A DNA stretch of 64,000 nt from Agapanthus africanus (lineage: Eukaryota; Streptophyta; Magnoliopsida; Asparagales; Amaryllidaceae): positions 379,090,137 to 379,154,136 of the forward strand of contig JASDDO010000006.1 of assembly GCA_030015575.1 (NCBI GenBank), read 5' to 3'. Shown here one piece after another: positions 54,978-64,000 of the stretch. Within the stretch, counting starts at the first letter, position 1. Every line of letters begins with the position of its first letter. Below the pieces are notes generated by a model. The model saw nothing but the letters and a program-made list of their open reading frames with translations. It made no database searches and was not told the DNA's origin. Position numbers and translations under genes: made by a program.

Positions 54978-55639
54978 GGGGAGGCTGATTTGTTGAATCA
55001 GTTAAGGAAATCTCTAATTGAGAGATCTCTGATTGATTTGGGGATTTTATCCACCGTTGGATTTTTGATCCAAGGACTTCTGTTTTACAGAAGACATCTT
55101 TCTTACTTTTTAGCAAGATTGGAAAAATAATTTCCCATACAGAACTTATTCTGTATCTTGGTGATGTTTAATCACTATTGGATTTTTGATCCAATGGTGC
55201 TCTGATTTACAGAGCACAATCTTTCTTGTTTGGAATGATTTGAGAAGTATTTCTTCAACAGAATTTTATTCTGGTAATTTTATGATTTATCATCTTCGTT
55301 GGATCTTTGATTCAAGGGTGGAGAACATTTAGTTTTAGCGCTGGCGCTCTCGTGCTTTGCACGTGAGGCGCTACATCAGAGTCTTTTGACTCTTACCGTT
55401 GGCGCTCTTGGCATGAGCGCTCTCGTGCTTTGCATGTGAGGCGCTGCCTCAAAGTCTTTAACTCATGGCACTGGCGCTCTTGGCGCGAGCGCTCTCGTGT
55501 TTTGCACGTGAGGCGCTGCCTCAGAGTCTTTGACTCTTAGCACTGGCGCTCTTGGCGCTAGCGCTCTCGTGCTTTGCACGTGAGGCGCTGCCTTAGTTCA
55601 AATTTTGAACAGAGCTTTGCTCTCTTATTAGGGGAAACA

Positions 55640-55655
55640 AATGCCCCCCAAACGT
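55640..55655 (-). promoter_or_regulatory. Polypurine tract of element C
   Basis: The sense sequence CGTTTGGGGGGCATT abuts the LTR start TGTTTCCCC. Confidence 0.85.
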
Positions 55656-56510
55656 TGCGCTCATGTGGCTTACACGTGAATGCAGCGGTGACAGCTTTTC
55701 CACCTGTGTATCTTCTTGGAAGTTGAATCGGCTTCCCCTGCCTATAAGTAGGGCCTTTGGCCCTTGAGATGACTGCTTGCTCATCTTCTTGCTTTCTTAT
55801 TCTTGAGAATTTAATTCTCCTTCAGAGCTAAGCTCTCTACCTTAAGAAATTCTTCTATAGTCAGAACCTTGCCAAAATTTTTGGTAAGGATCAAATCTTT
55901 GAAAGAATCATTTCATATTCTAGGGTTTTACCTATTAACAGAGCCTTGCTCTTTTTAGATCATAGATCTTAAAGTGTATTTTAGGGTTTCTTATCCCGTT
56001 AAACGAAAACAGAGCTTTACTCTTCTTAGATCATAGATCAAAAAATCTTCTTTTAGGGTTTCTTAGCCCATTAATGAAGAACTCTTAGAGTTCGTTTTGC
56101 AGATCTTAGAGATCTTGGAGTTTTTGACTCAGTAAAAGCATTGCTTTTTGGGTTTGTGATGGATTACTCCATCATTTTCACAGAGCATAGCTTTTTAGAA
56201 AATTTTTTTGGGGAGAATTTTTATTCCCTTCATCATTAATTTTGACATATGTCATTTCTGTTTTCAGAGCGCTTCTCTCGAGGGAGTTCAACTCCTTGGC
56301 CCAATGAGCCTCTCATTAAATGAGAATCTTTTTAGGATCTCCTCTTTAATGAGTGACTGTCTCATCAATGATGAGTCGTCACCTTGATTTTGTGGGTTCC
56401 CTTTTGGTCCCTTTCCACTGTATTGCAGTGTGGTACAAATTTAATACCAAGTGTCAGAATTTGGACTGTAGCATTGATAGCTAATCCTTATTCTTTTTCG
56501 CGCAGGTACT
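55656..56510 (+). other. Promoter and leader of antisense gene C
   Basis: TATAAGTA at 55743-55750 and a 3' splice site (TTCGCGCAG) five bases before the ATG suggest a spliced leader. The stretch is full of short inverted repeats with differing arms (for example AGAGC-TTT-GCTCT, GAGAATTTAATTCTC, AGATCATAGATCT). It matches 16125-16978 in reverse orientation. Confidence 0.65.
55743..55750 (+). promoter_or_regulatory. TATA box of antisense gene C
   Basis: TATAAGTA, 104 bp from the LTR edge and 768 bp before the ATG. Spacing is the same as in element A. Confidence 0.65.
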
Positions 56511-59500
56511 ATGTCTTTTAACACTTCTTTCCCATTTGTTCGTCCGGAGAGCGCATTTGCTGACGCGCCCGTGGACCGGGAAGTTTTTGCACTGATCAAA
56601 AATCACGACCCGGAGCAGAAGTCTCTTCATTTATGGGGGTTGTGGTACAACCAAATCATTCAGGGTCGACGCAGCTTCTCTTTTGCGACGCCTTTAGAGC
56701 TGATCTCTGCTATTCACTATGCCGACTCACCCTAAGTGAACTATACCGTAGAGGAGGTCAACTGGACTTGGGAGGGTCGTCTTCAGCCCTCTATGGCTTC
56801 AATACCCGTACAGCCTTCAATGGCTTTGGATATCTTAGGGTGACGCACATGTCAAGGCGAGTCGCGCCCTTGGGGACAGGTGTATATGATTGGCTTGACT
56901 CCTTGCCATTCGGCCGGATACCTGCAGTGGGCCCAGTATATCTTATCGGCCAAGAAGTCGTTGCTACTGAAGCTCGGGCTATACCCTGCCATCTACGCAT
57001 CTCTTTTCCAGTATCCGGTGCCTCCCGTGTGGTGGATTAAGGCTTTCTTGGAACAATGGAACATCCCGACTCACACCTTTCTTTTATCGGATCGGGAGGT
57101 TTCAATTTCTTTGGAGGAATTTGTAGAGATTTCGGGCCTACCCGTCAGAGGGGAACATTATGAGGAAATACTTCCCCCTGACGAGTACATCTTCGCCACC
57201 CGATCAGTAGTGATGGGTCTGACTCTAGAGAATGCTATTCAACACCGATTCCCAAGCTTAATCAAGGCGTTAAACATTTATGAAAGTCTGTTCCTGGATT
57301 CCGGAAGGCACGGCGTCAGCTTCACGGATTTTATCGCCCGCTTTCTCCGCCCAGAAGTCTTATCGAAGGAACCCGTGAAATTCTCCAAACTCGACGATCC
57401 CTTTGGCTTTGGTTTGGACAACCAATCGGGAGCGGAAGCGGATCATAGGAATTTCTTTCTCCCGGACACCCCGGTCGCCTCTTTCACAGAGCTTGCAGCT
57501 TCTGACGTCGACGAAGAGACGTTCTTTTTGGGGTTCTTCGGGTTATGGCTAAGCTGGTTTGTGCTTCCAATGCACCCTCGCTATATGAGGCCATCCGTTT
57601 TCTACCCGGCTCACCGTTGGTTGAAGGGGCACGGGTTGCCGTCGGGGTCGCTGGGCTGGCTCATTTGTATCATGGTCTGAGCTTAGCGGCAGACACGACT
57701 CGGCCAGGGGTACAACCCGTATATCTCCCGCTGCATTATTTTACTTCGTGGATCGAGCTGCACGTGCTTGGCGCTTTTGGAGTCCACAAGCGGCCCCGCT
57801 TCTACGACAGTTATAACTTCCCTCGAGTGATGCATCTAATTGATGCCTCCGCTTCAGACCCGCCGCAGCGAGAGGCTCGACGACTGGTCCTCCGCCCATG
57901 CACGGTCGAGGATAGCATGACTTTTGTCGATAGGGTCCTGACTATCGGCAAGGAGTCCACTAAGGTGGTGCAACCGCTGCTTGACACCTTTAAAGATGGG
58001 GCTCCTACGTTGAAGGCTCAGGAGATCTTGCATTTGTACTCGATCAGGCCGGGTTTCTTAGTGTTTAGGCAAAATGACTCGGCGCTTTTCATGAAGTACA
58101 ACCCGCACCGTTTTGCCCAACAGTCGGGTTACAACCAGGGTGTTCCCTTCGAGGCCTTCCTGGCAGAACCGGTTGCTACTGAAGAGCGTATCTGGAGCGC
58201 GTTGCACCACTTCATGCGTCTAAATACCGGGTCCAACATCCTTATCAGTGAGCCGAGCTGTGTTCCAAAAGTCTCGAATGCATATGTGGCGTGGTACCGG
58301 CATGTGACGGGTGCTGTCATTAGAGAAGAAAAGCGGTTGCTGCTCGATCGCAAGGGTGCAGCCCCTACTGGTAATCCAGCTATTCCCTTAAATCGACGGA
58401 CCATTGTTCGTTCTCCCTTAAGAGAAGTTGCTGCGGTTGCGGTTCCGCGCGTTGTTCCTGTGAAGCCTCTACCCCGTGCTCCTGTAGAAACGGCAGTTGC
58501 GGCATCCTCGGAGTCTGGCGTTGGTGCAGAAATCGGGACTCGCCGCCCAAAAATATCCGCAAAGCGCAAGCTCGTGTTATCGGCTGTCGGCGCACATTCG
58601 CAGAAAAAGAAGAAGTCGCTCTTTTCTGCCGACGTTGTACTCGGCCAGGAGCCCCATACTCCCTACAGCGAGGGCCTGTGTGAGTACCACACTAATGAGA
58701 GTTTACTCATCACGCCTGCAGATGATACTGATCTCGAGGCTGCCCTTCTGGCCTCCGAGCGACTGGCCCGCGACGAAGCTGTGTTGATCACAATTGCGAA
58801 GTCAGGTACACCTTAGTTGTATTTTTCGCTTTCATTCCTTCCTTATTATTATGCTTTCACTGACGTTTTCTTCCTCAATAGGTATATCTGCCGAAGAGGC
58901 TCTCGCGGCTTCCCTCAAGACATTCGAAGAGAAAGAGAGGCTCCGCGCTTCCCTGGGACTTGGTAAAATTTTGTTCACTATGCTTTTATTCTTTTCTTTA
59001 TTCGTGCTCTGACTCTTCCTTCCTTCCTGTTTCAGGGACTACCTCGACTCGGGTTATCCCAAGTGTAGCGCCAATCGCGAGTGGTGACGCAGCGGCATCG
59101 TTAGAGCCGGCTACCGCAGCCACGGCTATCCCAAGTCACCGCAAGGGGTCTCGCTAAAGCAGCCGATGATGGACGTCGTAACGGCGCTGGAGGCAGAGCT
59201 TGGTTCAGAGGATGGTATACCTTTGTCGGAAGTCCTAAGGAGGCCAGCTCTCACGTCCCAGGCCAAAAAGAAGCACAGGAGGCGTGCAGTGAAAGAACGT
59301 GATGCCACCTTGGCTGTAGGTGCAGGCTCAAGCACCACACCCCTTTCGCTATTCTTTCAGAGGGTGCTCCCGTTGCCCTGTCTACCGCCCATAGACAGGT
59401 TGCGCGCGCTACTCGAGAGGCAATCGAGAATCTAACGCAAGGTAATGTAATGCTCGGTCTTTTTTTATTAGAACTTGATCTGCAAATTCTTATACATCAT

Positions 59501-61036
59501 ATCCTGCAGGGCCAAGCCCTGGCGATGAAATGGCAGGCGAGATGATGGCGACCACAGAGCCCGAAGTGGCTACTCTCTCTCGGGAGTCTGGGACTGCCCA
59601 AACCGCCTCTCTTTCCCCTTGTGGTTCCCTGTTATCGGAGGGCATTGCGAGTGTCATGACGGCCCACGTCGAAACAGTAGACGAAGCCATGGGCGCAGAG
59701 ACTACTCCTCTGAAGGAAAGCAAAGAAGCTGCAATGCCCGGTGATGCTTCCGTCACGGTTTTGGCTGATGATCCGTCAGGTAAGTCTTGATTCACTGTCT
59801 CCTCTGATGAAGTTTTCTTTGTTTTGAGTGTAAGTGTGGTGAATGCTGAGGTTGTGCCACCCGAAGAAGCGTCACCAGTTGCTGCTCTGACGGTCGCCGT
59901 CCCTTCGCCTTCTCTCGTGTCCTCTGAAATGCTGGAAGGTATGGGTTTTGCGATTTATTTAATTTAAATTTTGGATACCATCTTCCTTGTATTGAAAATA
60001 TATTGTCGCAATTCTGCAGGAGTCCTTTTCGACCACCTATACCAGGTGCTTAACCCATATGTCTCCTTCCAGTCGGAAGTCATTTCGTCTGCTGGTACTG
60101 GTTAGTGTATCCTTCATCTGTTGTCTCCTTCTTTCTTTTATGGATAGCCGTATCGTTGCTAAGTCTTCCTTGTATCAATCGCAGTGTCACAGATTGGAGG
60201 AGGGGACGAGAGGATAGCCGTGCCTCTGGTGCTCCCAATTTTTCCGCCTGCCACAGCCGGTATAGTAGAGTCGATTGCTCGTGTATTTTCCTTACCTCCC
60301 GAGTCGACATCTGACCATAATTTGTTTTGCAGAAATCGCATAGGCTCTAGCTCCCTTTGAGTCTTGCATCCCAATGCCGGTAGGGCCCTTTTCTAAATGC
60401 TCATCTTCCAGGGGTGCTGCGACTAGCCTGTGAATGTTGAGCGAGTTCGTCGAGGATCTTGACGCTAAGGCCGTCGCATATGCTGTAGACTTTCATGCTG
60501 AGGTTAATCATATGCCGGCGACGCTCGTGAACTTTTATGACGATGGCGTCATCGAGTCTTGGGTTAATTATTGCAGAAAGATCGAGGCTTGTCTGCATGA
60601 GATTGAGCTCAAGCGTCCCGCTCCGGAAGTATCAGCTTTGAATTCCCGGGCTGCAAGGGTTGAGCAGAGTGTTCCTTTCCTTCGCCATTTTGAACAAGAG
60701 ACGACCCTGAGATGGAAGGAACATGAGGCGGCCTCCATTGAGTCTGTCCAATTGCATGCCCAGGTCGAAGCGAACGCTGTGCAGATGAAAGCTGCCTTTG
60801 ATAATCTCCAGCGATGTATTTCTGACGGGCTGGTACTGAGGCAGAAGCTCGACTCCACCGTGCAGGTTACGCAGAGTTGCGAAGCTGCTCAGCGGGAAAT
60901 CGACAAGAAACTTTCATCCTGTTTGCGGAAATGGGCTCGAATTGACGCGGAGTTGGCTGCGGCGGCTGACTATGAAAAGGAGTTGAGAGGAGTGCGCGAG
61001 CGGCTTGCTGATTTGTTGAAAACGCCTCCTCCTTAA
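56511..61036 (+). pseudogene. Antisense spliced gene of element C: plant-mobile-domain-like protein
   Basis: Seven exons: 56511-58805, 58882-58962, 59036-59441, 59510-59779, about 59835-59938, 60020-60100 and 60184-61036. Introns start GT and end AG and fall at the same codon positions and phases as in element A, with near-equal lengths (76/78, 73/72, 68/67, ~55/53, 81/79, 83/79 bp). Exon 1 has the mobile-domain-like part (SLEEFVEISGLPV, WFVLPMH), a KKKKS basic stretch and an acidic tail. The last exon encodes a probable coiled coil ending ERLADLLKTPPP. Exon 4 is 279 bp shorter than in A, so fewer Ala/Glu/Pro repeats. Breaks are stops at 56733-56735 and near 56841, and frameshifts near 57616 and in exon 3. 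Function unknown. Confidence 0.82.
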
Positions 61037-61135
61037 TAACTGTCTTTGTATCGAGTGAAAATTTGTAATCTATGAATAACATGCATTCATTCATTCATTT
61101 TTTTATGATGTATCTTGTATTCAATTGAATTTATG

Positions 61136-61141
61136 AATAAA
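61136..61141 (+). terminator. Polyadenylation signal of antisense gene C
   Basis: AATAAA about 100 bp after the stop codon, in the context ATTTATGAATAAAAGA shared with element A. Confidence 0.65.
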
Positions 61142-61249
61142 AGACACGTTTTTTTATCTCCTACTATCGGCTTCTTTTCTTTGCTGTGTAGTTGGCATGT
61201 TACTTTAGCGAGTGTGTCCTGTAGATGATAAATAACGGTTCATCTTGAA

Positions 61250-61490
61250 CTCTTTGTGGGTAGTGATGGCTTAGGAAATAGGTTCAGGTCTGCCGCCTAA
61301 GACTTTTCAATTTTATGAGCCGTGGGGGTCTCATAAAGACTTTTCTCCGTACGAGTCGAGAGGAACCTGTAGGTGTATTTTCTCCTTAAGAGTCGTGAGG
61401 ATTCCTAAGTGCATTTTCTCTTGAGAGTCGTAAGTATCTCACAAGAGAATTTTCTCCTTTACAAGTCTAGAGGACTCGTAAGTGGTTGGT
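61250..61490 (-). repeat. Constant-loop hairpins next to antisense gene C
   Basis: Five units: TTTATGAG/CTCATAAA with loop CCGTGGGGGT, ACGAG/CCTGT, CTTAAGA/TCCTAAG, CTTGAGAG/CTCACAAG and TACAAG/CTCGTAAG. It lies just past the gene's polyadenylation site, as in element A. Confidence 0.8.
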
Positions 61491-61499
61491 AGGTTGACT

Positions 61500-62350
61500 T
61501 GTTTCCGAGTCGAAGCACTGCTCCGAAGGGGAGGTCATTGGTTAACGTATTTTCGAGGCGGGGTCACTGGATGACGTATGTCCGAGACGGGGTCATTTGC
61601 TGACATGTTTCCGTGATGGGGTCATTGGATGACGTATTTCCAAGACGGGGTCATTGGATGACGTATTTCCGAGACGGGGTCATTTGCTGACGTATTTCCG
61701 AGACGGGGTCATTGGATGACGTATTTCTGAGACGGGGTCATTTGCTGACGTATTTCCAAGACGGGGTTATTTGCTTACATATTTACGTGACGGGGTCATT
61801 GGATGACGTATTTCCGAGACGGGGTCATTTGCTGACGTATTTCCGAGACGGGGTCATTGGATGACGTATTTTCGAGACGGGGTCATTTGCTGACGTGTTT
61901 CCGAGACGGGGTCATTTGCTGACGTATTTCCGCGACGGGGTCATTTGCTGACGTATTTATGAGACGAGGTCATTGGATGACGTATTTCTAAGACGGGGTC
62001 ATTTGTTGACGTATTTCCGAGATGGGGTCATTGGATGACGTATTTCCGAGATGGGGTCATTTGCTGACGTGTTTCCATGACGGGGTCATTTACTGACGTA
62101 TTTCCGAGATGGGGTCATTTGCTGACGTATTTCCGAGACGGGGTCATTTGCTGATGTATTTCCGCGACGGAGTCATTGGATGACGTATTTCCGAGACGGG
62201 GTCATTTACTGACGTATTTCCGAGACGGGGTCATTTGCTAACGTATTTCCGAGACGGGGTCATTGGATGACGTATTTCCGAGACGGAGGTCGTTGGCTGG
62301 CGTATTTCCGAGACGAAGATCATTTTCTGACGTGTTTCCAAGACGGAAGT
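61500..62350 (-). repeat. 29-bp tandem array (about 27 copies)
   Basis: Monomer TTTCCGAGACGGGGTCATT followed by TGCTGACGTA or GGATGACGTA. The two endings are mixed along the array. Each unit holds small inverted pairs (GTCA/TGAC). The reverse complement resembles part of the 170-bp monomer of A (TGACCCCGT followed by AAACGTC), so the two arrays may descend from the same seed. Confidence 0.92.
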
Positions 62351-62639
62351 CATTGGCTGACGTGCTCCGCTTTCTGCGGTGTCGAGTTGACTTGCTCCGT
62401 TTTCTGTGGTGTCAGGGCTGACTCTAGGTTGTCTGTGAACCATAGAGTCTTGGAACGAGGATGAACGCCGTTGCTGATCTCCTGAGATGCAGATGTTACC
62501 GTTGAGATCTGACTCTCTCTTTGACAGAGTCTGTTGGGATACGTCGTTCCCTTTTCGTTTATGCCCATGGATTGTATACAGGGGTCAGTATGGACTCGCC
62601 TGTAGGGCAAAAGTTTCATTCTTTCATTTTTTTATTTCT
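62351..62639 (-). other. Spacer between arrays (element C)
   Basis: Contains CTCTAGGTTGTCTGTGAACC-like sequence shared with the 113-bp unit of B (near 62410) and a GTATAC box (62563-62579). No gene seen. Confidence 0.6.
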
Positions 62640-62890
62640 TTCCGCGATACTCTATCATTTCAGCTTTTTATATCGCAAAAGTCGCGATTAACCAATCATT
62701 TCGGCTATTTTTTCGCGGTGCCCAATCATTTCGGCTATTTTTCTTTTTACTCGCTACTTTTTATTTCCAGTTGCCCAATCATTTCGGCTATTTTTGTATT
62801 CATATCTTTTACTTGCTGATTTTGTTGTAAGTTGTCCTATCATTTCAGCTATTTTATATGCATTTATATGTATTTTTGGCTCACTGATTT
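62640..62890 (-). repeat. CCGAAATGAT hairpin family (element C)
   Basis: About six plus-strand copies of CAATCATTTCGGCTATTTTT, interspersed with small inverted pairs (TATCGC/GCGATT, CTTGCTGA types). Counterpart of 8031-8275 and 37530-37797. Confidence 0.8.
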
Positions 62891-63095
62891 TGTTGCGAGC
62901 ATGGTCCTGAGATCTGATACCAATCTTAGCATCAGTATCGCTGCGACTGGAATGTTGCCAGGAGCGAATCATCACTTGCCGTGAAAGGACTTAATATTTG
63001 ATACCGATTTAGGCATCAGCATCGCTACCACTGAAACATTGCCGGAGCGAATCATCATTTGCCTCTGTCGATGTCGACCAAAGGTGGCTTAGCAA
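62891..63095 (-). repeat. Conserved block, two copies (element C)
   Basis: GATACCAATCTTAGCATCAG and GATACCGATTTAGGCATCAG copies, each followed by GCCAGGAGCGAATCATCA or a shortened form. Counterpart of 7866-8030. Confidence 0.8.
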
Positions 63096-63099
63096 ACAT

Positions 63100-63660
63100 G
63101 GTTAGGATCCTGTCGACTAAGGCTTTTGACTCCATGAGCCGTAAGGGTCTCATAAAGATGTTTCTCCCTACGAGTCGTGAGGATCTCGTAGGTGCGTTTT
63201 CTCCTAAGAAGTCGTGAGGACTTCTAAGTAGTGTTTTCTCTTATAAATCGTAAGAATCTCATAAGAATATTTTCTTCTTATAAGTCGAGAGGACTTACAA
63301 GTGTCTGTTCACCAAATAGGGGGATTTCACGCCATTGGCGGAACTTGGTGGGGGAGACGTTTATTTGTGCCCGTGGATTGTATACAAGGGTTAATATTGA
63401 ACCGTTTGTAGGGCAGTCTGGGAAAAGTGATGGCTTAAGAACAGGTTCAGATCCCTGTAGCTTAAGGGTTTTGAATCTTATGAGCCTTGAGGGTCTCATA
63501 AGAGGGTTCTCCTTACGAGTCATGAGGATCTCGTAAGTGTAATTCTCCTCAGAAATCGTGAGGATCCCTAAGTGTGTTGCTCCCTTGTGAGTCGTATGGA
63601 TCTCACGCATGTATTTTCTCCTTATAAGGTCGAGAGAACCTTGCAAGTATGCATGAAAAA
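63100..63660 (-). repeat. Constant-loop hairpin array (element C, main)
   Basis: Two runs of five units (63130-63305 and 63470-63655) separated by a GTATAC box (63369-63385). A perfect example is CCTACGAG-TCGTGAGGAT-CTCGTAGG near 63168. The order of arm types is the same as in elements A and B. Confidence 0.85.
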
Positions 63661-63790
63661 AAAATTTACGAGTCTGCGCCCTTTCGGGTTTTCACAAATA
63701 TCGTCTGTAGCCTTGCTGTTTTTACTCACGGAGCCCTTTCGGGTTTTCATCCGTGCCCATCTTGCTTATGGACATACAGTTTTTTTTTGC
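63661..63790 (-). repeat. ~140-bp unit, single copy (element C)
   Basis: GCGCCCTTTCGGGTTTTCAC and GAGCCCTTTCGGGTTTTCAT as in B. Only one copy here. Confidence 0.8.
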
Positions 63791-63814
63791 GTCAGCCCAA
63801 GGATGTTGCGATTT

Positions 63815-63960
63815 GTAGTAGTTTAAAGACGTTTCGGTCCGTAGCTAGTTTCAGGACATTGCAGTCCGTTGTTAGTTTAGGGACATTTCGGTCCATAGCT
63901 AGTTTAAGGACATTATGGTCCATTGTTAGTTTAGGGATGTTTCGGTCCATAGCTGCCATT
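63815..63960 (-). repeat. 27-bp array (element C)
   Basis: Five to six units of the type TAGTTTAGGGACATTTCGGTCC, the reverse complement of the 27-bp monomer at 6628-7029. This is the last feature before the expected integrase. Confidence 0.85.
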
Positions 63961-64000
63961 TTGGAGACAACGGTTTCGCTGGATACTACTTATAGAGTTT

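Larger units (their letters stand above)
53052..55639 (-). repeat. 3' LTR of Tat element C
   Basis: 2588 bp, sense start TGTTTCCCC at 55639 and end GCTGTGAACA at 53052. Landmarks are a palindrome TACCGC/GCGGTA (53298-53312), a GTATAC box (53374-53390), a degenerate 24-27-bp array (53640-53905), a TATA box at 54970, and U3 palindromes at 54280-54560 and 55320-55610 (CACGTG and GCGC types). Confidence 0.88.
53052..64000 (-). mobile_element. Tat-lineage element C, 3' part
   Basis: A minus-strand relative of A. 3' LTR 53052-55639, polypurine tract, antisense gene (56511-61036 on plus), hairpins, 29-bp array, hairpins, ~140-bp block and 27-bp array. The last bases (CTTATAGAGTTT) match the sequence just after the integrase stop in A and B, so the integrase should start beyond the right edge. 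The target copy on the left may be GTAAG (53047-53051). Confidence 0.88.

Overview
This is plant genomic DNA, almost certainly from a dicot-like angiosperm. I find no host gene. Essentially all 64 kb is LTR retrotransposon sequence, mostly Ty3/gypsy, in a nested pile. The evidence is reverse transcriptase, RNase H, integrase, protease and gag motifs of the plant lineages Athila, Tat (Retand-like) and Tekay/Del chromovirus, plus LTRs with TG...CA ends, polypurine tracts and target-site duplications. The species cannot be named from the sequence.

Layout, left to right. (1) 1-5713: 3' half of an Athila element (+), with a nearly open pol and a 3' LTR. It is inserted inside the integrase gene of (2) Tat element A (+), 5714-19790. 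Element A consists of the integrase remnant, a long 3' untranslated region of tandem and hairpin repeats, an antisense spliced gene (11278-16124, -), a polypurine tract and the 3' LTR. (3) 19791-23751: another Athila remnant ending in an LTR. (4) 23752-23898 and 50285-52140: two halves of an Athila gag-protease remnant, split by (5) a Tekay/Del element (-), 23899-50283, with matching LTRs of about 2.8 kb and a CGCTA target duplication. (6) Tat element B (-), 31952-47707, complete with two LTRs and a CCTAC/CCTAT target duplication, sits in the 5' LTR of the Tekay element. The intact 3' LTR of the same Tekay element shows the empty site. (7) 52150-52990: a copia-type gag remnant. (8) 53052-64000: 3' part of Tat element C (-), with its 3' LTR, an antisense spliced gene (56511-61036, +) and repeat arrays. 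It runs off the window just before its integrase.

How the parts work together. The Tat elements are the interesting part. Between integrase and 3' LTR they carry, in fixed order, a 27-bp tandem repeat, a ~140-bp duplication, an array of hairpins with a conserved loop but differing arms, a second hairpin family, an element-specific tandem array (170, 113 or 29 bp), more hairpins and, in A and C, an antisense gene. That gene encodes a plant-mobile-domain-like protein with a C-terminal coiled coil. Its six introns are conserved in position between A and C, its TATA box lies about 105 bp from the LTR edge, and its polyadenylation signal is conserved. Extra ORFs, antisense ORFs and satellite-forming 3' UTRs are known for the Retand/Ogre (Tat) group. 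The intron conservation, the constant-loop hairpins and the palindrome-saturated LTRs are what I would examine first.

All coding copies here look inactivated by frameshifts, stops or deletions. The arrays leave long reading frames open on both strands, which should not be taken as genes.
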